From contig JAWXBN010000010.1 in the NCBI GenBank assembly GCA_034440155.1, positions 1 through 32,613 on the forward strand: a DNA stretch of 32,613 bases. Direction: 5' to 3'. Positions 1 through 9,165 of the stretch are shown here, piece after piece. Numbering within the stretch: the stretch's first letter is position 1; each line of letters starts with the position of its first letter. The translations under genes and the position numbers were made by a program. The notes below the pieces were generated by a model. That model made no database searches, had not been told where the DNA came from, and was given only the letters and a program-made list of their open reading frames with translations. This DNA is from Verrucomicrobiota bacterium. Lineage in GTDB: Bacteria; Verrucomicrobiota; Verrucomicrobiia; JAWXBN01.

Positions 1-689
1 CCTGTATTGAGTTTTTTGAGGATTTCCTCGGCGAGCACAAGCTGCGGGTCTTTTTCGACGACTTTGCCGTCAGCGGTTTTAAATTCCTCTTTAAAAAGAC
101 CTTTCCGGAGGAAGATCATCCTGAGCTTGACCTGGTCAGGAGTGACGAATTTCTCGATATTTTCTTGGTAATATTGCTCCACCTTGTAGGGGGAGATGTA
201 ACTGTCCGCATTTACATTCTGCTGGCGCATGGCCTGTACGGTCATATTTTTCTTTAAATCTTCCCTGTACTCTTCCAGTGACATATTTTGGGCTTCCAGG
301 GTTTTAATGAATGCCGTGCGGTTCCCGTCGTATTGGGTATCGATGGTCTCTTTGAGCTTGGCATCGATATAACGCATGGGCAGATCAAACCCCATGGATT
401 TAAATTCCTGTAAGATCAGCTGGCGTTCGATCAAAGCGTTCAGGGCCTCTAAGCGGAGTGCTTTTACGCGTTTGACCATTTCTTCAGGGTTATCGCGGAG
501 GCCATCGCGCAGGGCCTGTTCCTGTCGTTCAACCTGTTGTTTAACTTGGGAAAAAGTAATGACGGAATCATTCACAATGGCCGCAATCCCATCGACGACG
601 TCCTGTGATTTTGCGGCAGGACAAGTAAATGAAATGACTATCAGTACGATAGGCAGAATGAATGATGGCAGCTTTGAAAATGGTTTCAT
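1..689 (-). CDS. SurA-like periplasmic chaperone / peptidyl-prolyl isomerase, N-terminal part (cut by window edge)
   Basis: The frame reads leftward from an ATG at 689 and stays open to base 1, giving 229 residues without a stop. The N-terminus has a positively charged start and a hydrophobic stretch to about residue 25, a Sec signal peptide probably cleaved near AKS. It is followed by DGIAAIVNDSVITFSQV (from about residue 32), which is the opening of the SurA N-terminal domain. The rest is helical and charged, as in SurA-type chaperones that escort unfolded outer-membrane proteins through the periplasm. The rotamase (parvulin) domain would lie beyond the window edge, so isomerase activity cannot be judged. 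It lies 95 bp downstream of mfd on the same strand and may be co-transcribed. A general SurA_N or PrsA-like protein is the alternative. Confidence 0.85.
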   Translation of the reverse strand, partial: MKPFSKLPSFILPIVLIVISFTCPAAKSQDVVDGIAAIVNDSVITFSQVKQQVERQEQALRDGLRDNPEEMVKRVKALRLEALNALIERQLILQEFKSMGFDLPMRYIDAKLKETIDTQYDGNRTAFIKTLEAQNMSLEEYREDLKKNMTVQAMRQQNVNADSYISPYKVEQYYQENIEKFVTPDQVKLRMIFLRKGLFKEEFKTADGKVVEKDPQLVLAEEILKKLNT

Positions 690-784
690 GCTGGTGATTA
701 AACCCTTAAGGCAATAAAAAAGTTTCGTTTCCAAGTCGCTGATTGTGACAAAATCAGATTAAATTTCAATATCTGATAATGCTT

Positions 785-3700
785 TTATCGCGGGTCACCC
801 GATTTCACGGATTTCAGGAAAGAAATGATTTCTTGGACTTGGTCAGTGGTTTTCACTGCGTTTAAGCGAGGAAACTTATTTCCAAGCATGATAAAATCCC
901 CAGATTTTTTGGCGATTATTTTTCCTTCTTTAATGAGTAACTCGGACAATTTGCATTCGGCACTGAGGATTTTGACATGGGTCAGAGCAATGAGGTTATT
1001 GATTTCAGGAGGTGATTTCCCGAAACGATCGCGGATTTCATCGGTCAGGTTTTCGAGGTCTTTCGAGGATAAAGTCTCTGCGAAACGCCGGTAAAGGGTG
1101 ACCCGTTCAGCCGTTTCGGACACATATTTTTTGGGGATCCAGGCATTAAAGGAGAATTTATCTGAGTAAGCCGCCGCCTTTTCGTTTTCCTCGGTCACAG
1201 CAAAATCAATACGCACGGGGACATCTTGCCGGATCGGGGGAGCCTCTCCCCGGAGTCGGGCCACGGTGGTTTTGAGCAAGTGACAATACAAGTCAAAGCC
1301 GATGGCGGAGATGTGCCCGCTTTGTTCGGTGCCAAGGATATTACCCGATCCCCTGATCTCCAGGTCGCGCATGGCTATTTTGAATCCGCTGCCGAGCTGG
1401 CTGTATTGTTTTATGGAGCTGACCCGTTTGCGGGCATTTTGCTGGAGGAGCATGTGTCGGGGCAGGAGAAGGTAGGCAAAGGCTTTATTTGAGGAACGTC
1501 CCACCCGTCCGCGAAGCTGGTACAGGTCGGCAAGTCCGAAACGGTCAGCGCGGTCTATGATGATGGTGTTAGCATTTGGGATGTCGATACCGCTTTCGAT
1601 AATCGTCGTAGAAACCAAGACATCTGTTTTACCACTGACGAAATGGTACATGACGGTTTCGAGTTCATCCTCGTGCATTTGTCCGTGGCCGACATCGATT
1701 TTGGCATGCGGGACGAGTTCCTTGATCCGGTCACGGACGTGGAGGATATTGCCGACGCGGTTATGCAGGAAATAGACTTGCCCACCTCGTGCGAGCTCTT
1801 TTTCAATGGCCTTTTTCACGATCCTTTCGTCATAGGCACCGATAAAGGTCTCGATGGACTGGCGGTTGACCGGTGGGGTCTCGATCAGGCTCATGTCTTT
1901 GACTCCGGCCAGGGAAAGATAAAGGGTGCGGGGAATCGGGGTCGCCGAAAGGGTGAGCATATCCACGAGGCGGAATCTATCCTTGAATTTCTCTTTCTGT
2001 TTCACCCCGAAGCGTTGCTCCTCATCAATGACGACGAGGCCGAGATTTTTAAACTCCACGTCACTGGAGAGGATCCTGTGGGTGCCGATTAAGACATCGA
2101 CACTGCCTTCGCGCACCGCGGCGATGATTTGTTTTTGTTCGGCGGGTTTCTTGAACCGGTTAAGAGCCTCGATCCGGATGGGGTAATCGGCGAATCGCTC
2201 TTTAAGAGTCTTAAAATGTTGCTCTGAGAGAACCGTGGTCGGGGCGAGCATGACGGACTGTTTTCCTTCCATGGCGCATTTAAAAATAGCACGGATGGCG
2301 ACCTCAGTCTTTCCGAACCCCACGTCCCCGCAGATGAGCCGGTCCATGGGTTGTTTCGACTCCATGTCCCGTTTGCTTTCGAGGATGGCTTTTTCCTGAT
2401 CGGGGGTTTCCTCGTAGATGAAGGAATCTTCAAATTCTCTTTGCCATTTGGTATCGTTTCCAAAGCTGAACCCCTCGACCGTTTGCCGCTCCGCCTGGAT
2501 TTTTAAGAGTTTGGCGGCGTAATCAAGGACGGAACGTTGTGCGGAGATACGGGCTTTTTCCCAGCGTGCACCGCCGAGGTTATCGAGTTTGGGATGGCGT
2601 TTGCCGACCCCGACATATTTGGTGATGAGGAAAGCCTGATCGAGGGGTACAAAGAGCTTTGCACTGTCGGCAAAGATGATACAAATGACCTCTTTTTCCG
2701 AGCCGTCCACATCCATTTTTTGGAGGCCTCCATAAATACCGATGCCGTGGCTGAGATGGACGACATAATCACCTTCGGCTAATTCACTAAAATCCAGGAT
2801 CGAAGTTTGTTTGCGCAGTTTATTCAACCGCTCGATGCGTTTGATCCTGCGGACATTCTGGTATCGCCCGAAAATCTCCGAGTCGGTCAGGACAGCCATT
2901 TGTGCGGAGGGAAAAGAAAATCCGTGGGTGACGGGTGCCACACACATCCGGGGCAAATTGCTCTTGGCAGTGCTCGCGATTTGCGCCTCGTCGAGGATCT
3001 CCTGGAGGCGTTGTAATTCCCCTTCATTATTGCCGAAAATAGTAACTTTCCATCCGTCTCTAAGCCATTCGCCGAGTATTTTAAGAAAAGTCTCCCGCCG
3101 TTTCTCAAGGAGGAATTCATCATTGCCCGAGTCCAAGAGGAAATCATTATTAAAGAAGTGGAAGCCATCGCCACAGCTGGTGAATGCCGCCAAGGGCCCG
3201 GTATTATCGAAGGAAGGTTGCGAAGTCAGGAAGACTTGGGCAAATTGCGCGAAACGGGCGTTTTTCTCCGAGGACTCTAAGATGATTTGGTCGAGGGTCT
3301 GGATCTCATCAATGACGAGGACAGTGCCCGCTTCGAGGTAATCCATCAGGCAAGATTCATGGTCTTGAGTGCTGGACCCTTTATCGTTGCCGGAGTAGGA
3401 GACGAGGCTCAGGCTGAACTCGGGTAATTTGCCCAAGGAGACTTGGCTGTCGGGATCGAAGGTCCGGATCGACTCGATTTCATTGCCGAAGAACTCGAAC
3501 CGGACAGGAAACCCTGAATTATAGGCGAAGATATCAAGAATGCCCCCGCGCCGTGCGACTTGTCCCGAGTGGGCGACCTTGGCGACGGACTCATAACCGG
3601 ATGCCATCAACCCCTCAAAGAGAGACTGTTGGTCTGTAGTCTGACCGGTTTTGAGTAAGAGCAAATTGTCCTTGAGCCGATCCGGTGCTGGGGCAAATTG

Positions 3701-4162
3701 CGTAAAGGACTCGGCCGTAGCGACGATGATGTGGCCGGATGGAGAGGGTGCTTTTGCCAAGTCAGAAAGGATGGCCAGTCTTTCCGCCTGAGTGTCAGAG
3801 TCCAAGAGAGCGACGGATTCGTCGATATCCATGTCCCCGATGTCAGTGACTTCGGGATACGGAAAGATTTTCCGATCGATGCCACAGGCCTCAAAGAGGG
3901 CGGAGAGTTCGGAGGCCAAATGCTCTTGCTCACGCACAGTGGCCGCAATAACACAGAGTGTCGATGGGGTGGGGGAGTCATCCTGCACGAGCAGGCTCAA
4001 GGCCCCGGCTAAGGCAGGTTTTGAGTAAGAGGATATGCCTGTCAGGGCATAGGACTTCCCGACACTGATGTGATCCAGGCAGTCCCGGAGCAATGGTGTC
4101 TTCGCGATTTCACGGAGTATGAATATGTCTTTCGGATGCAAAAGAGTACTGGAATCAACCAT
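785..4162 (-). CDS. mfd: Transcription-repair coupling factor Mfd
   Basis: Mfd is a cytoplasmic ATP-dependent DNA translocase that removes RNA polymerase stalled at lesions and recruits the UvrA-containing excision complex. At 1125 residues it has the normal family length. The N-terminal part is UvrB-like. The RNA-polymerase interaction domain follows at about residues 460-480 (GDYVVHLSHGIGIYGG). The helicase core has Walker A GDVGFGKT with Lys618, the DEEQ box at 713-716 and motif III LSATPIPRTL. The TRG translocation motif follows (RFGLADLYQLRGRVGRS). The C-terminus is the TRCF domain. The gene is intact. It diverges from purT across 65 bp and is followed by the SurA-like gene. Several long frames on the opposite strand here are shadows. 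Confidence 0.98.
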   Translation of the reverse strand: MVDSSTLLHPKDIFILREIAKTPLLRDCLDHISVGKSYALTGISSYSKPALAGALSLLVQDDSPTPSTLCVIAATVREQEHLASELSALFEACGIDRKIFPYPEVTDIGDMDIDESVALLDSDTQAERLAILSDLAKAPSPSGHIIVATAESFTQFAPAPDRLKDNLLLLKTGQTTDQQSLFEGLMASGYESVAKVAHSGQVARRGGILDIFAYNSGFPVRFEFFGNEIESIRTFDPDSQVSLGKLPEFSLSLVSYSGNDKGSSTQDHESCLMDYLEAGTVLVIDEIQTLDQIILESSEKNARFAQFAQVFLTSQPSFDNTGPLAAFTSCGDGFHFFNNDFLLDSGNDEFLLEKRRETFLKILGEWLRDGWKVTIFGNNEGELQRLQEILDEAQIASTAKSNLPRMCVAPVTHGFSFPSAQMAVLTDSEIFGRYQNVRRIKRIERLNKLRKQTSILDFSELAEGDYVVHLSHGIGIYGGLQKMDVDGSEKEVICIIFADSAKLFVPLDQAFLITKYVGVGKRHPKLDNLGGARWEKARISAQRSVLDYAAKLLKIQAERQTVEGFSFGNDTKWQREFEDSFIYEETPDQEKAILESKRDMESKQPMDRLICGDVGFGKTEVAIRAIFKCAMEGKQSVMLAPTTVLSEQHFKTLKERFADYPIRIEALNRFKKPAEQKQIIAAVREGSVDVLIGTHRILSSDVEFKNLGLVVIDEEQRFGVKQKEKFKDRFRLVDMLTLSATPIPRTLYLSLAGVKDMSLIETPPVNRQSIETFIGAYDERIVKKAIEKELARGGQVYFLHNRVGNILHVRDRIKELVPHAKIDVGHGQMHEDELETVMYHFVSGKTDVLVSTTIIESGIDIPNANTIIIDRADRFGLADLYQLRGRVGRSSNKAFAYLLLPRHMLLQQNARKRVSSIKQYSQLGSGFKIAMRDLEIRGSGNILGTEQSGHISAIGFDLYCHLLKTTVARLRGEAPPIRQDVPVRIDFAVTEENEKAAAYSDKFSFNAWIPKKYVSETAERVTLYRRFAETLSSKDLENLTDEIRDRFGKSPPEINNLIALTHVKILSAECKLSELLIKEGKIIAKKSGDFIMLGNKFPRLNAVKTTDQVQEIISFLKSVKSGDPR

Positions 4163-4227
4163 GTTCTCTCGTTTTTGTCAAAACGCATGCTTGCTAAAGG
4201 GCGGGGGAACCCTATTTTCCAGAGGAT

Positions 4228-5418
4228 ATGTCTTTTGAAATAGGCACCCCCCTTAAACAGAATTCCCTCCGTGTCATGCTCTTGGGTAGTGGCGAACTCG
4301 GCAAGGAAGTGATTATCGAGCTCCAACGCCTCGGTGTGGAGACCATAGCCGTGGACAGCTACGGCGGAGCCCCTGCCCACCAAGTCGCCCACCGCCACCA
4401 TGTCATCGACATGCTCGATGGTGAAGCCTTACGTTATATTATTGAGAAGGAAAAACCCCAGATTGTGGTGCCTGAAATCGAGGCGATCAGTACCCCGACA
4501 CTGGTGGAACTCGAAAAAGAAGGCCTGAGAGTCATTCCGACAGCTAATGCTGCTTTTTTAACCATGAATCGTGAGGGGATTCGCCGGTTAGTTGCGGAAG
4601 AACTCAAGCTACCGACGAGCCGTTATGAGTTTGCCAGTAGCTGGGAGGAATACCAAGCGTCCGTGAAAAAAATCGGTGTGCCATGTTTCGTGAAACCGAT
4701 CATGAGCTCAAGCGGTAAGGGACAGTCTTTTGTCAAGAGCCGGGAGCAAATTGCGGAAGCATGGGATTACGCGATAAAAGGGGGCCGCGGAAGACAGGCC
4801 CGGGTTATTGTCGAAAGCCCTGTCGATTTTGATGATGAGATCACCCTGCTGACGGTCAGTGCGGTGAATGGTATTTTCTTTTGCGACCCGATCGGCCATA
4901 TCCAGATCGACGGGGATTACCGTGAAAGCTGGCAACCCCACCCGATGAGTGCTAAAGCCTTGGCCGCCTCACAGCAAATTGCTTCGACGGTGGTCAAAGC
5001 CCTTGGCGGATTCGGGATTTTCGGGGTGGAACTTTTTATTAAGGGTGATGATGTCTGGTTCAGTGAGGTCAGTCCTCGCCCGCATGATACGGGAATGGTG
5101 ACCATGGCGACTCAGAACCTGAGTGAATTCGCCATTCACGCCCGCGCCTTGCTCGGGTTACCACTCCCCGGGATATTTACGATCCGGCCCGGGGCCAGTG
5201 CTGTGGTGCTCTCTGATAAAGACGGCCCACATGTTTCTTATTCCGGCATCGACGAGGCTTGTGCGGTTCCTGAAACCCAAGTCCGAGTCTTTGGTAAACC
5301 TAATGCTCGGAAGAATCGCCGGATGGCTGTAGCCCTCTCGACAGCGGAGAATACCGATACCGCTCGGCTACGAGCTAAAGAAGCAGCTTCCAAAATCAAA
5401 CTAATAATCCAAGGCTAA
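4228..5418 (+). CDS. purT: Formate-dependent phosphoribosylglycinamide formyltransferase 2 (PurT)
   Basis: PurT uses ATP and formate to formylate 5'-phosphoribosylglycinamide (GAR), the third step of purine synthesis, without needing formyl-tetrahydrofolate. The 396-residue protein has the three parts of the ATP-grasp family. The N-terminal nucleotide-fold motif is [14 protein letters not shown] (about 15-28). The middle contains [16 protein letters not shown] and the ATP-grasp segment [13 protein letters not shown]. The C-terminal part has FGVELF and [14 protein letters not shown]. As I recall it, E. coli PurT aligns from its start, which supports the ATG at 4228, preceded very closely by AGAGGA. 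It is the first gene of a tight plus-strand run ending at 8213. Confidence 0.97.
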   Translation: MSFEIGTPLKQNSLRVMLLGSGELGKEVIIELQRLGVETIAVDSYGGAPAHQVAHRHHVIDMLDGEALRYIIEKEKPQIVVPEIEAISTPTLVELEKEGLRVIPTANAAFLTMNREGIRRLVAEELKLPTSRYEFASSWEEYQASVKKIGVPCFVKPIMSSSGKGQSFVKSREQIAEAWDYAIKGGRGRQARVIVESPVDFDDEITLLTVSAVNGIFFCDPIGHIQIDGDYRESWQPHPMSAKALAASQQIASTVVKALGGFGIFGVELFIKGDDVWFSEVSPRPHDTGMVTMATQNLSEFAIHARALLGLPLPGIFTIRPGASAVVLSDKDGPHVSYSGIDEACAVPETQVRVFGKPNARKNRRMAVALSTAENTDTARLRAKEAASKIKLIIQG

Positions 5419-5427
5419 CAAAAAATT

Positions 5428-6321
5428 ATGATCAAAAAGATCCAATACAACGGATGGGATGCCATCGAAGTGTCTAATCCCGCCTTGAGCCTCGTCGTCA
5501 CGCAATCGGTCGGACCGCGTATCATCTCAGCAAAAACACCGCAGGGGGAAAACTTCATGATGAATCATCCCGACCAACAAGGGAAAACCGGTGGGGAAGA
5601 CTGGCAGATTTATGGCGGGCACCGCCTGTGGCATTCACCCGAGGCTGATCCAAGGACATATTGCCCGGATAATGCCCCTGTGAAGATAGAAGAAATCAAG
5701 GGCGGCGTCCGCACGATTCAAGATGTCGAAAAGGCGACTGGCCTCGAAAAACAAATCGACATTATCCTCGATGAAAAAGAGGCGAAAGCCGAGCTCATCC
5801 ATCGTGTTTATAATCGCACGCATTTCGATATCGAGCTGGCTCCTTGGTGCTTGAGTGTTTGTGCGCCCGGGGGGTACGGTTTTGTCCCTTTTGGCGGGAA
5901 AGCACGGCCAAATACCTTTCTTAATGACCGTATCCTCTCTTTGTGGCCCTATACCGACTTGTCGGATAAAAGGCTCAAATTCTCTTCGAACGGGATTATC
6001 CTCAAACAAGATGATGCGGCCACAAGCCCTTGCAAATTTGGGGCGACATCGAATTACGGTTGGGCAGCCTATGTGCTTGGGCATGAGGCGTTTATTAAAA
6101 CTATCCCGGTCCAGTCTTTGGAAGCGGGAGCGGCTGTTTACCCGGATAATAATGTCGCTTGGGAATTGTATACCTGTAATCTATTTTTGGAGCTCGAAAC
6201 CCTTGGGGCATTAGGCAAAATCGCCCCCGGACAATTTGCCGAGCACCGTGAGATATGGGAATTCGTCCCGCTGGACTCTACTGACGTGCGTGTGAAAGAA
6301 ATCAAGGCGGCAGTAGTTTAA
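5428..6321 (+). CDS. DUF4380-like protein, probable galactose-mutarotase fold
   Basis: This 297-residue protein has no signal peptide and no membrane segment. Features near the N-terminus are typical of the uncharacterised DUF4380 family, which adopts a sugar-mutarotase-like beta-sandwich: YNGWDAIEVSN, then a GPRI turn, then GGHRLWHSPE around residue 64. Tryptophan- and glycine-rich strands continue through CAPGGYGFVPFGGKARPN. Family assignment is from recalled motifs, so it is moderately certain; the substrate is unknown. It starts 9 bp after purT and ends 25 bp before the membrane-protein gene. Together with the Gfo/Idh/MocA enzyme at the end of the run, this hints at carbohydrate metabolism. 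A carbohydrate-binding rather than catalytic role is equally possible. Confidence 0.65.
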   Translation: MIKKIQYNGWDAIEVSNPALSLVVTQSVGPRIISAKTPQGENFMMNHPDQQGKTGGEDWQIYGGHRLWHSPEADPRTYCPDNAPVKIEEIKGGVRTIQDVEKATGLEKQIDIILDEKEAKAELIHRVYNRTHFDIELAPWCLSVCAPGGYGFVPFGGKARPNTFLNDRILSLWPYTDLSDKRLKFSSNGIILKQDDAATSPCKFGATSNYGWAAYVLGHEAFIKTIPVQSLEAGAAVYPDNNVAWELYTCNLFLELETLGALGKIAPGQFAEHREIWEFVPLDSTDVRVKEIKAAVV

Positions 6322-6346
6322 TAAGGATTTTTAAGAAAGACTCTTT

Positions 6347-7129
6347 ATGGATTTTATGGGCTCATTTGGTTGGGCTGAATGGTTATTGGTCATTGTCGTG
6401 ACGCTACAGGTCGCAGCTATTTCTTATACCTATTCTCCCCGGTGGAAAGCTTTTATCTATGCTTTGCCTATTCCCTTTAGTGTCGGCCTATTCGTGGTGA
6501 ATCAGCCGATTAATGCCACTAACGTATTGGGATTGCTCCTTCTATTGGCCTACATCCATTTGATCCGACTTTTCCATATCAGTTGGCGCTGGAATATCAC
6601 TGTTTCCATCATTGTATCCGCTGTTTTTTATATAGTCGCCGGGAGTGTGATCAATCCCCTCCTACCCGATAACCAGACGACATTCCTGATCGCTCTGGCG
6701 ACAACGGCGGGTATTGCCGCGATTATGATGCAAGTCCACCCGCACCGAGATGAACCTGGGCATAAGACGACTTTACCGATTTATATCAAGATTCCCGTGA
6801 TTGTCGTTATTGTGGCTATCCTTGTGGGGATGAAACAAACCTTGGGAGGATTTATGACGACTTTTCCGCTGGTGGGAATCCTCGGGGCGTATGAATCGCG
6901 GCATTCCCTTTGGACCATGAGCCGGCAATTCCCGCGGATGATCCTCTGTATATTGGCCTTGATAGTGGTGACCCGTTTTGCCGGACATGTCATGCCCCTG
7001 CCATTTGCATTAGTGATTGGTTGGCTGGTCGCGCTTCCTTTATTATGGAAGATTTCAGTCAAGGATATGCATGCCTTGGATACAAAAAATCTCGCAAACG
7101 AGCCGGAATCTGACAAAGGGAATAATTAG
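6347..7129 (+). CDS. Polytopic membrane protein of unknown function
   Basis: I do not recognise a family. The 260-residue protein is strongly hydrophobic, with about seven to eight membrane segments spread from residue 8 to about 230. It ends in a short polar tail rich in acidic residues and asparagine. One conspicuous polar loop (MQVHPHRDEPGHKTT, about 127-142) holds three histidines and could bind a metal or an anion. A conserved-looking segment reads GAYESRHSLW. The gene sits between a DUF4380-like protein and a Gfo/Idh/MocA oxidoreductase, 25 bp and 7 bp away, so co-expression with them is likely. Transport of a sugar or sugar acid is a guess from this context only. Confidence 0.7.
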   Translation: MDFMGSFGWAEWLLVIVVTLQVAAISYTYSPRWKAFIYALPIPFSVGLFVVNQPINATNVLGLLLLLAYIHLIRLFHISWRWNITVSIIVSAVFYIVAGSVINPLLPDNQTTFLIALATTAGIAAIMMQVHPHRDEPGHKTTLPIYIKIPVIVVIVAILVGMKQTLGGFMTTFPLVGILGAYESRHSLWTMSRQFPRMILCILALIVVTRFAGHVMPLPFALVIGWLVALPLLWKISVKDMHALDTKNLANEPESDKGNN

Positions 7130-7136
7130 ATATCTT

Positions 7137-8213
7137 ATGCAAAAACTCACATACGTTCTTCTCGGGGCAGGCGGTATCGCGGGCCATCATTATCAATGTT
7201 CCAAACAAATTGATGATTTAAAGTTGGTAGGAGTTTACGATCCGTCAGAGGCGGCCATGGAGTCTTGGCTAAAAAAGGAACCTGCCATCATTATTCATAA
7301 AGACCCGGCTAAACTACTCTCCCTGACAAAACCGGATATTGCCTTCATTTGCAGCCCGAATGTCGCACATGCAAAATTATCTAACCTCGCTTATAAAGCT
7401 GGTTGCCACGTGATTTGTGAAAAACCTATGGCGATGACTGTGGCTGAATCCCTCGAAATGGAGAAAAATCGTAAAACGGCACGTAAAGAGGGTGCGATTA
7501 ATTTTAGTTACCGTTACATTCCCGCTTTTCGTTTAGCTAAGGAAATTGTTGCTGCGGGTGAGCTCGGTACGATCCAACGCATGAATGTCCGTTATTTGCA
7601 AAGTTTTCTCGGGGCAGAGTCCGTTCCTTATTCCTGGCGTAATGACTCCAAAATCGCAGGCTTCGGTGCTCTTGGCGATCTCGGGGTCCACATGATTGAC
7701 GGCGCGGGATTTATTTCAGGGGAAACACCTGCAAAAGTCGCGGGTGTCGCCCAGACATTGATTCCCTATAAGACGGATGCACAGGGGAAAAAACAGAAAG
7801 TAACGACGGACACAAACTCAAGCTTCATTATCCAGTATGCCTCCGGTGCCGTTGGTGTATTTGAAACCAGCCAAGTCGTTCCTGGATATGGAAATTTTTT
7901 CCAGATAGAGATTTCCGGCGGTAAAGGACTTATCCGTGTCCTGAGTGAGGACGGGGATCATATTACCCTTTACGCCAGCCAGACGGTTTCCCATTATGAT
8001 ACATGGGGGGTGGAATCATTCCCTAAAGTCAAAATCCCCACCGGATTTGCTGGTAAACAACCGAAGAGCTGTTTTGAGGCTTTCGTACGCAAACTGCGCG
8101 GGTCCAAGGATAAAAACGATGTACCCGGGTTTGATGCGGGGATTTCTGCGCAGAAATGTATAGAGGCCATCCATCAATCTATGAAAACGGACAAGTGGAT
8201 CACGATTAAATAA
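7137..8213 (+). CDS. Gfo/Idh/MocA family NAD(P)-dependent oxidoreductase
   Basis: The family oxidises or reduces sugars, inositols and related polyols. The N-terminal Rossmann fold begins YVLLGAGGIAGHHY (about residues 5-18) and carries the GxGxxG-type nucleotide loop. The family signature CEKPMAMTVAES at about residue 95 contains the conserved lysine of the EKP motif. The C-terminal alpha/beta domain has GALGDLGVHMIDG, where the histidine is the usual catalytic or substrate ligand. I chose the ATG at 7137 (358 residues). A longer frame starting at 7017 would overlap the preceding membrane-protein gene and add a non-family leader. It is the last gene of the purT run; the substrate is unknown. 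Confidence 0.9.
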   Translation: MQKLTYVLLGAGGIAGHHYQCSKQIDDLKLVGVYDPSEAAMESWLKKEPAIIIHKDPAKLLSLTKPDIAFICSPNVAHAKLSNLAYKAGCHVICEKPMAMTVAESLEMEKNRKTARKEGAINFSYRYIPAFRLAKEIVAAGELGTIQRMNVRYLQSFLGAESVPYSWRNDSKIAGFGALGDLGVHMIDGAGFISGETPAKVAGVAQTLIPYKTDAQGKKQKVTTDTNSSFIIQYASGAVGVFETSQVVPGYGNFFQIEISGGKGLIRVLSEDGDHITLYASQTVSHYDTWGVESFPKVKIPTGFAGKQPKSCFEAFVRKLRGSKDKNDVPGFDAGISAQKCIEAIHQSMKTDKWITIK

Positions 8214-8215
8214 AT

Positions 8216-8244
8216 CAGCCTCTATCCATAGAGATGATAGGCTG
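8216..8244. terminator. Hairpin between convergent genes
   Basis: An inverted repeat (CAGCC-TC-TATC against GATA-GGCTG, with a 2-nt bulge) fills part of the 51-bp gap between the Gfo/Idh/MocA gene and the lipid kinase gene. On the minus strand the hairpin is followed by a T-rich stretch, which fits a terminator for the kinase transcript. There is no T run on the plus side. Confidence 0.35.
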
Positions 8245-8264
8245 TCGGCAAAAGGGGTTTGTCT

Positions 8265-9137
8265 TCAGGGCACGATGACGGTGAGGGCGGATTTCTGGAC
8301 TGAGAAATGAACCGGTGAAGTGCCGCAGTATTCCCCGTCGATTTCGAGGGCCGTCTCTTTTTCGGCGGTAATTGAAGCTGATTCGGCTTTAACCGTAACG
8401 ACATCTTCCATGTGTTTGAGCGTTTTAAAGAGAACGCCGTTAAAATACCGGATCAAGTCGTGGTGTTTTTGGCTTTTAAAAAGGCAGATGTCCAGTAATC
8501 CATCGTCGAGGCGAGCATCGTGGAAGAATTCAAACGAGCCCCCATAATAACGGCCATTTCCTACCAAGGCAAAACAACCTTCGTGTTTTTGACCATCCGG
8601 GAGCGTGAGGGTAATCCGTGGGGCTTCTTGGGAAGCGATCCGGATGGAGTTAAAAATATAGCTCATCGGGCCCCATATTTTTTTAAAGCCAAAGGTCGTT
8701 TCTTTAATGGTTTGTGCGTCGAGGCCGACTCCGGCAAGCTGCACAAAGTATTTATCATTTGCGCGGGCGAGGTCGATCTTGCGGGTTTTGCCCTTGACGA
8801 CGACATTCCAAGCAGCATGGAGGTCGAGGGGGATACCTGTCTCGCGTGCAAAAACATTCACCGTTCCTAAGGGTAAAATGCCGAGGCGGGCAGGGGAATT
8901 AGCTAGGCCATTAACGACTTCATTAAGGGTTCCATCCCCGCCAGCAGCCACAATTGTGCGAAACCCCTGTTCGACGGCTTGGCTTGCTAAGACAGTGGCA
9001 TCCCCTGCTGCCCGGGTGAGCTTGACCAAGGCCTGTGAAGAGAAACGGTCGAGATTTTTCTTTAAAGCCCGTGCGCGTTCCCCCTTAGCCATGGGATTTA
9101 GGATGATAAATATTTCGTTGTGTAGGCTTGAAGCCAT
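8265..9137 (-). CDS. Diacylglycerol kinase (DagK/YegS) family lipid kinase
   Basis: These enzymes phosphorylate diacylglycerol, sphingoid bases or related lipids at the inner face of the membrane. The 290-residue length is normal. The opening FIILNPMAKGERARAL (about 10-25) is the glycine-rich start of the catalytic domain. The nucleotide-binding signature GGDGTLNEV lies at residues 66-74, followed by LGILPLGTVNVFARE. The C-terminal beta-sandwich contains GNGRYYGG and the typical ending ALEIDGEYCG. It is flanked by convergent and divergent neighbours and is probably transcribed alone. The lipid substrate cannot be read from sequence. Confidence 0.92.
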   Translation of the reverse strand: MASSLHNEIFIILNPMAKGERARALKKNLDRFSSQALVKLTRAAGDATVLASQAVEQGFRTIVAAGGDGTLNEVVNGLANSPARLGILPLGTVNVFARETGIPLDLHAAWNVVVKGKTRKIDLARANDKYFVQLAGVGLDAQTIKETTFGFKKIWGPMSYIFNSIRIASQEAPRITLTLPDGQKHEGCFALVGNGRYYGGSFEFFHDARLDDGLLDICLFKSQKHHDLIRYFNGVLFKTLKHMEDVVTVKAESASITAEKETALEIDGEYCGTSPVHFSVQKSALTVIVP

Positions 9138-9165
9138 ATCAGAGCACGCTATGTTATAAAGTCTT

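Noticed and set aside
1643-2092. 149-codon plus-strand frame inside mfd
   Set aside because: Shadow of the mfd helicase core; no independent start signal or family likeness.
5635-6084. 149-codon minus-strand frame inside the DUF4380-like gene
   Set aside because: Shadow frame opposite a gene that fits its operon.
7017-7136. Longer N-terminus for the Gfo/Idh/MocA gene
   Set aside because: Would overlap the upstream membrane-protein gene by over 100 bp and precede the family's Rossmann start.
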